From an uncultured Pelagibacteraceae bacterium (GTDB lineage Bacteria > Pseudomonadota > Alphaproteobacteria > Pelagibacterales > Pelagibacteraceae), in contig CACLZL010000002.1 in NCBI GenBank assembly GCA_902611405.1, forward strand, positions 62,001 to 126,000: a DNA stretch of 64,000 nt, read 5' to 3'. The notes beneath the pieces are model-generated. The model saw nothing but the letters and a program-made list of their open reading frames with translations, searched no databases and was not told the origin of the DNA. The position numbers were made by a program, and so were the translations under genes. This document shows, piece by piece, positions 8,557-17,186 of the stretch (the stretch's first letter is position 1; every line of letters starts with the position of its first letter).

Positions 8557-9245
8557 TGAAAATAGAAACATTAAAAGAAATAATAAAAAAAAAATCATCT
8601 AATGAACGATTTGCTATTTTAACTAATTTGAGTGACGGGTCCTCTGAAATGTTTAAATTAGGAACACCTATAAGTAAAAATTTTATTAATTATAAAAATG
8701 AAATAGAAAATTATTATAACTTAAATAAAAATGGTATAATTAATAATACTGAAATTTTTGTACAAAATTATATTAAACCAGTTGAAGTGATAATAATTGG
8801 TGCGGTACATATTACACAATATTTAATTGGATTTTTAAAAGATCTAAATTTTGATGTTACTGTAATTGATCCAAGAGAATATTTTGTAACTAAACAAAAT
8901 TTTCAAAATATTAAAATTATAAATAAATGGCCTGAAGAATTTTTTAATAAAATTCAAACAAGCTCTAATACAGCTTTAATTACTTTAACCCATGATCCAA
9001 AAATTGATGAACCAGCACTAAAACATGCTTTGAAACAGAAGTTTTTTTATATAGGTGCTCTAGGTAGTAAAAAAACTCACGAGAAGAGATGCAAAAGATT
9101 ACAAGAAGATGGATTTAACGATGAGGAAATTGGCTCAATACACGGACCAATTGGTATTAAACTAGGAGGAAAATCTGCTTCCGAAATAGCTTTATCAATT
9201 GTTGCTCAACTAGTTTTTGAAACAAACAAGCATAAAACGACTTAG
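8556..9245 (+). CDS. xdhC: XdhC C-terminal Rossmann-domain protein (split XdhC, part 2)
   Basis: Starting at the ATG of the TAATG junction, this 229-residue protein continues where part 1 ends. A short ERFAILTNLSDGSSEMF segment resembles the middle of single-chain XdhC. It is followed by the XdhC C-terminal Rossmann domain: VEVIIIGAVHITQ near residue 72, VTVIDPRE, TLTHDPKIDEPAL, YIGALGSKKTHEKR and IHGPIGIKLGGKSASEIALSI. The usual GAGHVA glycine motif is GAVHIT here. An in-frame upstream extension from 8496 exists but overlaps part 1 and has no family similarity. The gene ends in a 4-bp overlap with the convergent glycosylase gene. Confidence 0.85.
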   Translation: MKIETLKEIIKKKSSNERFAILTNLSDGSSEMFKLGTPISKNFINYKNEIENYYNLNKNGIINNTEIFVQNYIKPVEVIIIGAVHITQYLIGFLKDLNFDVTVIDPREYFVTKQNFQNIKIINKWPEEFFNKIQTSSNTALITLTHDPKIDEPALKHALKQKFFYIGALGSKKTHEKRCKRLQEDGFNDEEIGSIHGPIGIKLGGKSASEIALSIVAQLVFETNKHKTT

Positions 9246-9877
9246 TATTGGATAGGTTCCGGATCTATACTTCTCCACAAATACCAAGTTGCTACGGAAC
9301 AGTAAGGAGAAAATTTTTTATTTAAATATTTTACATACGTTTCTGGTGGTAAATACTTTTTATTAAAGTTTTTTGATATAGCTCTCAAAAGTCCAATATC
9401 TTGGACAGGCCAAATATTAGGACGATTATAAGTAAATAATAAGATCATCTCTGCTGACCATCTTCCAATTTGTCTTAATTGAGAAAGATAAATAATAGCA
9501 TCCTCATCAGACATTTTTGAAATCAGTCTTGGATTAAACTCTTTACTTAATATTTTTTTGGCTAAACTTTTAATTCCTTTTACTTTCTGTCTACTTAGAC
9601 CACAACTTTTGAGCTGAATAGTTGATAACTTACTTACTGTTTTTGCATTAATCTTATTTTTACATTTTTTTTTAAATTTTAAAAATACTGAATTAGCAGC
9701 AGCAACACTAATTTGTTGTCCAATAATACTTTTACAAAGAGAGAAGAAAACATCTTTTCTTGAAGTTAGAACAGTTTCTGAAGGAGATTTATATTTTTTA
9801 ATTAAAGAAGACATGGTTTTGTCTTTTTGAGATAAATATTTTTTTGCTTTATTCCAATATAATGGGGTTTTACTCAT
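9242..9877 (-). CDS. DNA-3-methyladenine glycosylase II-like (HhH-GPD)
   Basis: The 211-residue base-excision repair glycosylase removes alkylated purines. It belongs to the compact AlkA/Mag1 type without the N-terminal AlkA domain. The helix-hairpin-helix is LRQIGRWSAEMILLF (about residues 131-145), and the catalytic aspartate is in WPVQDIGLLRA about 15 residues later. The SIIGQQISVAAA segment near residue 52 is typical. There is no CxxC cluster as in MutY or Nth. Its start overlaps the end of the DMT gene by 8 bp, suggesting co-transcription. Confidence 0.88.
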   Translation of the reverse strand: MSKTPLYWNKAKKYLSQKDKTMSSLIKKYKSPSETVLTSRKDVFFSLCKSIIGQQISVAAANSVFLKFKKKCKNKINAKTVSKLSTIQLKSCGLSRQKVKGIKSLAKKILSKEFNPRLISKMSDEDAIIYLSQLRQIGRWSAEMILLFTYNRPNIWPVQDIGLLRAISKNFNKKYLPPETYVKYLNKKFSPYCSVATWYLWRSIDPEPIQY

Positions 9878-10751
9878 GACGTGAAACGGATAGCTTTTTT
9901 TTCAAATACATCTCTCTTCTAAATATAATAATAGATGAAACAATAACCAATAAAGCACCTAATAAAGTTTTAAAAGTTGGTATTTCATTCCAAATAAAAT
10001 ATCCAAAAATTATTGCAAATACTAATCCAAGATATTTTAAAGGGGAAACTAAACTTACTTCTGAATATTTGTAAGATTGTGATAACCATAAATTAGCAAG
10101 ACCACCTAATATACCTACCATAGAGAGCAAAAATAAATCAATTAAACTTGGCAAAATCCATCCCTGATAGAAAGATAGAAAACTTAAAAGCATTATTGAG
10201 AATGAAAAGAAAAAACTAATCAACCAGGCAGGCTCTGTTGAAGATAATTTTCTGATTGCAATGGCAACGTAAGATAAACCTAAGCAAAAAATTATTGGAT
10301 AAATATAATAAAAATTTAAAGAACTAAAACCTGGTTCAGTTATGAAAATTATACCAACAAATCCCACTAGGACCGCTAACCATCGATAAATACCAACTTT
10401 TTCTTTTAATAAAAAAATTGAGAATATTGTTATAAATATTGGTGCTGCAAAAGATATACTTACAACTGTTGCCAAAGGTAAATTTCTTAATGCTACAAAT
10501 ATAGAAACCAAAGCAATTAATCCTGCTAAACATCTTTTAAAATGAAGAAATGGTCTCGTTGTTTTGTAAAAATCTAAATATCTATCTTTAGGAATAAGAA
10601 ATAAAATAGGAATTATTCCACAAAATCCTCTGAAAAATAATACTTGTCCAACGGGATAATCCTCAGACCATTTAACAATCACATCCATAAGTGAAAATGC
10701 ACATACCGATATGAACATGTAAAAAAAGCCTAATTGATTTTTTGATAGCAT
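9870..10751 (-). CDS. DMT-superfamily (EamA) transporter
   Basis: The 293-residue integral membrane protein has about ten hydrophobic segments arranged as two EamA repeats, with an N-terminal FYMFISVCAFSLMDVIVKW helix and a short basic tail. The family exports or imports small metabolites such as amino acids and nucleosides; substrate cannot be assigned from sequence. It is the first gene of a two-gene leftward unit with the glycosylase and is divergent from msrA with a 34-bp gap. Confidence 0.88.
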   Translation of the reverse strand: MLSKNQLGFFYMFISVCAFSLMDVIVKWSEDYPVGQVLFFRGFCGIIPILFLIPKDRYLDFYKTTRPFLHFKRCLAGLIALVSIFVALRNLPLATVVSISFAAPIFITIFSIFLLKEKVGIYRWLAVLVGFVGIIFITEPGFSSLNFYYIYPIIFCLGLSYVAIAIRKLSSTEPAWLISFFFSFSIMLLSFLSFYQGWILPSLIDLFLLSMVGILGGLANLWLSQSYKYSEVSLVSPLKYLGLVFAIIFGYFIWNEIPTFKTLLGALLVIVSSIIIFRREMYLKKKLSVSRHE

Positions 10752-10785
10752 ATGATTAACTTTAGATTAATTAAGTTAATTATCA

Positions 10786-11229
10786 ATGGAAATAGCGATT
10801 TTAGGACTAGGATGTTTTTGGGGACCAGAAATTAAGTTTAGTAAACTTGTTGGAATTATAAAAACAGAAGTAGGTTATTGTGGAGGTCACAATGCTGAAA
10901 CAAATTACAAGGAAGTGTGCACAGGCACAACAAATCATGCAGAAGTAGTAAAATTAGATTTTGATCCTAAGGTAATATCTTACGAGCAAATTCTTGAATA
11001 TTTTTTTGAAATTCACGACCCAACAACCTTAAATTCTCAAGGACCAGATTTCGGAACCCAATACAGAAGTGAGATATTTTATTTAAATGATCAGCAAAAA
11101 ATTACTGCTGAAAAAATGATAGAAAAAGTAAACATAAAATTATCTGGAAAAGTTGTAACAAAAACTTCTTTAGTCAAAAATTATTGCCCAGCTGAAGAAT
11201 ATCATCAACGATATTTGGAAAAAAGATAA
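10786..11229 (+). CDS. msrA: Peptide methionine-S-sulfoxide reductase MsrA
   Basis: The 147-residue protein repairs oxidised methionine. The catalytic Cys10 is in the invariant GCFWG motif; the usual GYAGG is GYCGG (Cys32), and the C-terminal motif is YCPAEEYHQ (Cys134). Two cysteines besides the catalytic one are thus available as resolving residues. It is compact compared with the roughly 210-residue Escherichia coli enzyme but within the range of short MsrA forms. It is followed after 1 bp by the sulfurtransferase gene. Confidence 0.93.
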   Translation: MEIAILGLGCFWGPEIKFSKLVGIIKTEVGYCGGHNAETNYKEVCTGTTNHAEVVKLDFDPKVISYEQILEYFFEIHDPTTLNSQGPDFGTQYRSEIFYLNDQQKITAEKMIEKVNIKLSGKVVTKTSLVKNYCPAEEYHQRYLEKR

Positions 11230-11230
11230 A

Positions 11231-12043
11231 ATGTCTCTAGTCGATACAAGTTGGTTAGAAAGTAATATTGATAAAGTAAAAATTATTGATTGCTCATGGC
11301 ATATGCCTCAAACTCAAAGAAATGGTTTTGAGGAATATGACAAGGAACATATTCCAAATGCTATTTTTTTTGATTTAGATAAAAATTCTAAATTAGATAC
11401 TGATTTACCACATATGCTTACTGATACTAAATCTTGGGAAAAAATAATGAGCAAAATGGGTATAGAAAATAATGATCGAATAGTAGTTTATGATAACTCT
11501 GATGTTATTAGCTCTTGTAGATGCTGGTACAATTTAATTTATTATGGGCATGATCCTAAACTAGTTCATGTTCTGGATGGTGGATTAAAAAAATGGAAAA
11601 AAGAAAATAAATATACAGATAACAAAGAGGTAACTAATCAAATTTCAAAGTATATATGTAAAGAAAATATAGAACTTGTTAAAAATAAAAAACAAATAAA
11701 TGAAAATATTAATTCACAAGAATTTAATGTCGTTGATGCAAGAAGTAGAGAAAGATTTGAAGGCAAAGTTGCTGAACCAAGGAAAGGTCTTAGAAGTGGT
11801 TCTATAAAAAATTCTTTTTGTCTTCCCTTTTCTGAATTAATAAATGAGGACCACACTTTCGTAAGTAAAGATAAAATAATGGAAAAATTTAAGTCATTTA
11901 AATTTGAAAATGATAAAAATATAGTATTTTCATGTGGTTCTGGTGTGACTGCAAGTGTATTGGCACTAGCTTATTCTTTAATAAATGCTAAATATATGCC
12001 GACAATTTACGATGGCTCATGGGCTGAATACGGAAAAAATTAA
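11231..12043 (+). CDS. sseA: 3-mercaptopyruvate/thiosulfate sulfurtransferase
   Basis: The 270-residue protein has two rhodanese domains. The N-terminal domain is inactive; the C-terminal domain has the active-site loop SCGSGVTAS with Cys235. The CGSGVTA sequence matches 3-mercaptopyruvate sulfurtransferases better than thiosulfate sulfurtransferases. The N-terminal HIPNAIFFDLD motif is typical of the family. It transfers sulfane sulfur to cyanide or other thiols. It lies tightly between msrA and the efflux adaptor gene (1 and 3 bp spacers), probably in one transcript. Confidence 0.9.
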   Translation: MSLVDTSWLESNIDKVKIIDCSWHMPQTQRNGFEEYDKEHIPNAIFFDLDKNSKLDTDLPHMLTDTKSWEKIMSKMGIENNDRIVVYDNSDVISSCRCWYNLIYYGHDPKLVHVLDGGLKKWKKENKYTDNKEVTNQISKYICKENIELVKNKKQINENINSQEFNVVDARSRERFEGKVAEPRKGLRSGSIKNSFCLPFSELINEDHTFVSKDKIMEKFKSFKFENDKNIVFSCGSGVTASVLALAYSLINAKYMPTIYDGSWAEYGKN

Positions 12044-12046
12044 CTT

Positions 12047-13042
12047 ATGAAAACGTCTACGAAAATAACAAGTATAGTAATCATCTTTTTCTTAATCATT
12101 GCAACGGTGATCATTGGAAGAACAATGATAGGAAATCATTTCAAAAAAAAATTTAGTAAAAGACCGCCTCCTGGAATAATAGTAACTACTACACAGGAAA
12201 GAGTTTTTGAAAATGTTGTTAGTACATATGGGACTGCAACTCCAATTCAAACACAATCATTTAAAATTGAAAAATATGAAATATTAAAACCTATAAAATT
12301 TAATCAAAAAGTTAAAAAAGGTGATGTAATTGCTGAACTTAAAAATCGAAAAGTTATTGCACAATTTGATGGAGTTATTGGAAAAAGAGAGTTTTCAGAG
12401 GATATAGAGGTCTCAAAATCTTCGATATTAATTAATCTTGAAGATACTAGCTCAATATATTGTGATGTAGATATACCTGAAATTTTTGTACCATTTATTA
12501 AAGTTGGTCTACCGGTTGATATTAAATTTTCTGGTTATAAAAATAAAATTTATAAAGGGGAAGTTGATTCTTTTGCTAGCAGAATAAGTGAAGATACAAG
12601 AGCTTTAGCAACAAGAATTAAAATGGATAACACATCTGGTGAAATACTGCCCGGATCATTTTTAGAAATATCTATTAAATATGATGTAAGAAATGGCTTA
12701 AGTGCTCCTGATACTAGTACAGTTGTCGAAGGGGAAAATGTTTTTATTTATAAAGTAGATGAAAAAAATAAAGTAATGAAAACAAAAGTAATGATTGGTG
12801 ATAGATACTTAGGTTTCGTAGAAATATTAGATGGATTAAATAATGGAGATAAAATAGTTGCTGAAGGGACAAAAAAAGTTAGACCAAATTTAACCATAAG
12901 ACCAATTGAAAAGGGAGCCAAAAAAAAAGAAGGAAACGCTAGTTGGGGCAAAAAAAATAAATCAAAAAAAGATGAAGAGAAAAAAGGAAAATTTGATTGG
13001 TTGAAAAATATTTTTAAAAAATCAGATAAAGAGAAAAAATAA
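12047..13042 (+). CDS. RND efflux periplasmic adaptor (membrane fusion protein) lacking alpha-hairpin
   Basis: The 331-residue adaptor links an inner-membrane RND pump to the envelope. An N-terminal anchor (residues 9-28) is followed by a barrel-sandwich domain whose two halves, VKKGDVIAEL (89-98) and VIAQFDGVIGKREF (103-116), are separated by only a few residues. The long helical hairpin normally inserted there is absent. A beta-barrel (about 136-215) and membrane-proximal domain (about 216-286) follow, then an unusual lysine-rich tail (about 287-331). Immediately downstream is the RND pump gene. No outer-membrane channel gene is in the window. Confidence 0.9.
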   Translation: MKTSTKITSIVIIFFLIIATVIIGRTMIGNHFKKKFSKRPPPGIIVTTTQERVFENVVSTYGTATPIQTQSFKIEKYEILKPIKFNQKVKKGDVIAELKNRKVIAQFDGVIGKREFSEDIEVSKSSILINLEDTSSIYCDVDIPEIFVPFIKVGLPVDIKFSGYKNKIYKGEVDSFASRISEDTRALATRIKMDNTSGEILPGSFLEISIKYDVRNGLSAPDTSTVVEGENVFIYKVDEKNKVMKTKVMIGDRYLGFVEILDGLNNGDKIVAEGTKKVRPNLTIRPIEKGAKKKEGNASWGKKNKSKKDEEKKGKFDWLKNIFKKSDKEKK

Positions 13043-13046
13043 TTAA

Positions 13047-16000
13047 ATGTATATAACTGAAGTTAGCATTAAACGACCCGTAGTAGCTTGGGTTATGTCT
13101 CTAATCTTAATTATTTTTGGTATATTTGTTTTTTTAGAATTACCAGTAAGAGAACTTCCTGATGGTATACAGCCTCCCGTTGTTCAAGTTCAAACTGATT
13201 ATAAATCAGCGTCTGCAGAAATTGTTGATGAGGAAATAACACAAAAACTTGAAGATGTAATTGGCGGTGCCGAAGGTATCAAAAATATTGATTCAAGTTC
13301 ACTTAATGGGAGAAGTAGAATTAACATACAGTTTAATACAGATATCGACTTGGATGATGCTGCAAATGATATTAGAGAAAGAGTAGCAAGAGTCGTTGAT
13401 AATCTACCAAGTGAATCAAATCCTCCACAAATTTTGAAACAAGCTGCGGGTTTTACTACTACTATGTGGGTAGGACTATCATCTCCAACATGGAATGATC
13501 TAGATCTAGGAGACTATGCTGAAAGATATCTAATAGATGCATTTTCAAGTGTACCAAACGTTGGTAGAATTTTAGTTGGAGGATTAAGAGAATTAAGTGT
13601 AAGAGTTTGGATAGACCCAATAAAATTAGCAGCGAACAACCTTACTATTCAAGAAGTTGAAAGAGCTCTTAGAAATGAAAATGTAAATCTTCCAGCAGGA
13701 ACTTTAGAAGCCAATAATAAAGATTTAACATTAAATATAGATAAATCTTACTCCAATATAGAAACTATAAAGCAGTTACCTCTTAAAAAAAATAAGGAAA
13801 AAGTTATTATTTTATCTGATGTTGCAAATATAGAGTTTGGACCTGTTTCTGAAAAAACTTTATTTAAAGCACAAAGAAAAAACGCTGTAAATTTAAAAAC
13901 TGTTGGAATTGGTATCTACGCAAAAAGTGGAGCATCTACCGTTGAACTTTCTAAACAGATAAAAACAAAAATTAACGAACTTAATAAATCTTTACCTGAT
14001 GGATTAAAATTAGAAATTGCCTTTAATAGAGCTACCTATATTGGTGCTGCTATTGAAGAAGTTTATAAAAGTTTAGTTATTGCGTTTGTTTTAGTTGTAC
14101 TAATTATATATCTGTTCCTAGGCAATCTAAAAGCAGTCATTGTCCCAGCAGTAGCATTACCAGTTAGTCTTATAGGATCGTTTCTTGGCTTATATATTTT
14201 TGATCTATCAATTAATATCTTTGTTCTTCTAAGTTTTATTTTAGCTATAGGAATAATTACTGACGACTCAGTAATAATGACAGATGCAATTTACACAAGA
14301 ATTGAAAATGGGGAGACTCCTCTGGTAGCAGCATACAAGGGTTCTAAGCAGATTACTTTTGCAATTATTGCAACCACTTTGATTTTAATTGCAGTATTTT
14401 TACCACTAATTTTTATAAAAGGAATTAGTGGAACATTGTTTAAAGAAACTGCAATAGCATTATCTTTCTCAATTGTAGTATCATCTTTTGTGGCATTAAC
14501 TTTATCACCAATGCTAGGAAGCAAATTCTTAAGTAAAAAAGAAAAAATTAATTTCTTTGTAAGAAAGTTTAATAATGGATTTAAATCTTTCACAAGATTT
14601 TATATAGAATCTTTAAAATATTGGATTAATAAACAAAAAACTATTTCAATATTTATAATTTTAATTATTGCCGCTTCAGCTTATTTGTTTAATTTTTCTA
14701 AAAAAGAATTAATCCCTGTTGAAGATAGAGGTGCTTATTTAATTATTGGATCAACAGATGAAGGTAGTTCTTTCGAATATACTCAGGAAAAAGCACAAAT
14801 AATTGAAAGTAGAATATTAAGGCTTTTACAGGCAGAGAATAGCCCATATGAAAGATTGATAATGAGGGTTCCGGGTTTTGGTAAATCTGCAACAACCTAT
14901 AATACATTTATTATTATTGCTCTATTAGATGAGTGGAAAAATAGAGAAAAAAGTAGCCAAACAGTTCTTAGAGAAGCAATTGGACAAGTAGTTTCTGTAC
15001 CTGAAACATTTGCTTTTCCAATTTCTCCACAATCAATAAGAGTATCTAGTTACAATAAGCCCGTTCAAATGGTGATATATGGATCGAGCTACGAAGAATT
15101 AGAGGAAATTCAAAATAGTGTCTTAAGAGAATTAAGAAGAAATAGAAATATGTCTAGAATTGAAAGTGATTATACAAAAAATAAACCTGAGGTTAAATTA
15201 ATCACTAATAAAAACAGAGCAAATGATTTGGGAGTTTCTACTGAAAATATAGGTAGAACTCTAGAAACTCTTTATGGAGGAAAAAGAGTAACAACTTTTA
15301 GTAAAGAAGGAAGAGAATACCCAATTATTTTACAACAATATTTAGCAGACAGAAGAGATAAAGATGGGTTGTCAAAAATTTTTGTTAGATCTGAAACAAC
15401 TGGTAAACTTGTATCTGTTGCAAGTTTAGTTGAGTTTAAAGAGAAAGGTACCGCTGAAGCGCTTCCAAGATACAATCGTCAAAGAGCAGTTACAATTTCT
15501 GCTGCACTTGCAGAAGAATACACTCTAACAGAGGCTATAAAATACCTTGAAGATGTCATGATTAGAGTTGCTCCTCAAAATCAAATCACTTGGAAAGGAA
15601 AATCTGAAGAGTTAAAAGAAACAACAAATGAAATATACTTAATTTTTGCTCTTGCTTTGTTAACTGCCTATTTAGTAATGGCAGCAACATTTAACTCTTT
15701 TGTTCATCCATTTATTATTATTTTGACAGTTCCACTAGCTGTATTTGGTGGATTAGTATTTATTTTATTTTTAAATAGTTCAGTAAATATTTTCTCTCAA
15801 ATCGCTTTAATAATACTGATTGGTATATCCACAAAGAATAGTATTTTGATTGTAGACTACACAAACCAGATAAGAACTACCGGTGTTAAAATTCAGGACG
15901 CTATAATTAAAGCTTGCCAACTTAGAATTCGACCAATCATAATGACCTCACTTAGTACAATGATAGCAATGCTTCCATTAGTTATTGGAAATATTGGCCC

Positions 16001-16169
16001 AGGTGCAGGTGAAGGCTCTAGATTAGCTGTGGGTTCTACAATTTTAGGAGGAATGATTATTTCAACCTTCTTTACTTTATATGTAACTCCAACAATGTAT
16101 TTAGCTCTTGCAAAAAATACCAAGCGAATTGATGCAGTTGATATTGAATTAAAAAAACAGCTAAATTAA
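13047..16169 (+). CDS. RND multidrug efflux pump, HAE1/AcrB-like
   Basis: The 1040-residue, 12-transmembrane proton antiporter starts MYITEVSIKRPVVAWV, typical of the family. The proton relay is intact: Asp406-Asp407 in TM4 (TDDSVIMTDA) and Lys930 in TM10 (GISTKNSILIVDY). The large periplasmic loops sit between TM1-2 and TM7-8. It forms an operon with the adaptor, 4 bp upstream. Substrate specificity (drugs, bile-like compounds, lipids) cannot be told from sequence. Its stop codon interlocks with that of the convergent lipoprotein gene. Confidence 0.94.
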   Translation: MYITEVSIKRPVVAWVMSLILIIFGIFVFLELPVRELPDGIQPPVVQVQTDYKSASAEIVDEEITQKLEDVIGGAEGIKNIDSSSLNGRSRINIQFNTDIDLDDAANDIRERVARVVDNLPSESNPPQILKQAAGFTTTMWVGLSSPTWNDLDLGDYAERYLIDAFSSVPNVGRILVGGLRELSVRVWIDPIKLAANNLTIQEVERALRNENVNLPAGTLEANNKDLTLNIDKSYSNIETIKQLPLKKNKEKVIILSDVANIEFGPVSEKTLFKAQRKNAVNLKTVGIGIYAKSGASTVELSKQIKTKINELNKSLPDGLKLEIAFNRATYIGAAIEEVYKSLVIAFVLVVLIIYLFLGNLKAVIVPAVALPVSLIGSFLGLYIFDLSINIFVLLSFILAIGIITDDSVIMTDAIYTRIENGETPLVAAYKGSKQITFAIIATTLILIAVFLPLIFIKGISGTLFKETAIALSFSIVVSSFVALTLSPMLGSKFLSKKEKINFFVRKFNNGFKSFTRFYIESLKYWINKQKTISIFIILIIAASAYLFNFSKKELIPVEDRGAYLIIGSTDEGSSFEYTQEKAQIIESRILRLLQAENSPYERLIMRVPGFGKSATTYNTFIIIALLDEWKNREKSSQTVLREAIGQVVSVPETFAFPISPQSIRVSSYNKPVQMVIYGSSYEELEEIQNSVLRELRRNRNMSRIESDYTKNKPEVKLITNKNRANDLGVSTENIGRTLETLYGGKRVTTFSKEGREYPIILQQYLADRRDKDGLSKIFVRSETTGKLVSVASLVEFKEKGTAEALPRYNRQRAVTISAALAEEYTLTEAIKYLEDVMIRVAPQNQITWKGKSEELKETTNEIYLIFALALLTAYLVMAATFNSFVHPFIIILTVPLAVFGGLVFILFLNSSVNIFSQIALIILIGISTKNSILIVDYTNQIRTTGVKIQDAIIKACQLRIRPIIMTSLSTMIAMLPLVIGNIGPGAGEGSRLAVGSTILGGMIISTFFTLYVTPTMYLALAKNTKRIDAVDIELKKQLN

Positions 16170-16765
16170 AAAATAATATATTTTGAAGTTGATAAAGAAT
16201 TTTTACATTCTGATAATTGTTGCTTATAAATATTTGATTGTTTCTCCACTCTTTTGGCTAAATTAATTACTTTTTTATTTTTTTTATAATTCTTATAGTT
16301 ACCCCACCCTTCATGATAAGCAATATACTGCTTGAAAGCATCTTTTTTTGAAACTTTTAAAATTTTTTCAGTTTTATTAGTATACCAACCAATAAAATCT
16401 ACACTGTCTTTAAATCTTGTCCTAGCAGCAAGCTTATTCCCAGTTTCTTCTTTATATTGTTTCCACGTTCCTTTTACAGCCTGTGAATACCCGAAAGAAC
16501 TTGATGGTCTCTTATAAGGTACTACTTTAAATAATTTCTGCCTAGGAGGTTTTGCTAACCAGTCAAAACTGGACTCCATTTTTATAATTGCAAGCTGTAA
16601 ATAAACTGGGGTTCCCCATTTTTTCTCAGCTTTTTTTGCATGTTTATACCACATGTATCTTTCATTAAATATAGAACAACTATCTGCTGTATTTTTTGGA
16701 ACAGACGAGCAACCTGAAATAAAAATTATTAAAATAAATAAATAATTAATTTTTAAAATTTTCAT
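16166..16765 (-). CDS. Lytic-transglycosylase-like (SLT) lipoprotein
   Basis: The 199-residue protein has a lipoprotein signal with lipobox ISGC (Cys19), so it is probably anchored to the outer membrane. The mature part has an SLT-type lysozyme fold: LAIIKMESSFDW with candidate catalytic Glu64, SSSFGYSQAVKGTWKQYK, and YHEGWGNY. It should cleave peptidoglycan glycan strands to 1,6-anhydro-muropeptides, the substrate for AmpG import (35919-37295). It overlaps the VanZ-like gene by 20 bp and converges on the RND gene. Confidence 0.85.
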   Translation of the reverse strand: MKILKINYLFILIIFISGCSSVPKNTADSCSIFNERYMWYKHAKKAEKKWGTPVYLQLAIIKMESSFDWLAKPPRQKLFKVVPYKRPSSSFGYSQAVKGTWKQYKEETGNKLAARTRFKDSVDFIGWYTNKTEKILKVSKKDAFKQYIAYHEGWGNYKNYKKNKKVINLAKRVEKQSNIYKQQLSECKNSLSTSKYIIF

Positions 16766-17165
16766 TTTTTTTAAAAAAGTAAAATATAATTATGGCTATA
16801 ATTACTCCTGCTATATTTCCAAATAAATCTGAAAATTCAAAACTTCTATTGGGTATAAAATATTGCAATACTTCAAGCACAATGGATAAAAATATTAAGT
16901 ATATACTTAAAATAATGAATTGATTATTTTTACGGAAAGTTAAAAAACCAACAACTGAAAGAACTATATATGCATATAAATGATTTGTTGAAACAATAAA
17001 ATCTGGTGTTATTTGAGGCTGTAAACTTAAATCATTATATAAAAACCAGCCTAGTACGCTACCAGGAAACAAATATAAAAAAATTAAAATCAAATTGCAT
17101 AAATAGAAAATAAATTTATATTTCGAAAAATAATTAATCATTAATAATATAGTTTTATTTATCAA
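16746..17165 (-). CDS. VanZ-like small membrane protein
   Basis: The 139-residue protein has about four hydrophobic segments and the VanZ-family signature LEVLQYFIPNRSFEFSDLFGN near residues 97-117. The function of stand-alone VanZ proteins in Gram-negative bacteria is not known; the family name comes from low-level teicoplanin resistance. An internal start at Met9 (MINYFSKY) is a reasonable alternative. The 20-bp overlap with the downstream lipoprotein gene suggests co-transcription. Confidence 0.75.
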   Translation of the reverse strand: MINKTILLMINYFSKYKFIFYLCNLILIFLYLFPGSVLGWFLYNDLSLQPQITPDFIVSTNHLYAYIVLSVVGFLTFRKNNQFIILSIYLIFLSIVLEVLQYFIPNRSFEFSDLFGNIAGVIIAIIIFYFFKKNENFKN

Positions 17166-17186
17166 ATTAATTTAAAAGATAAACAA

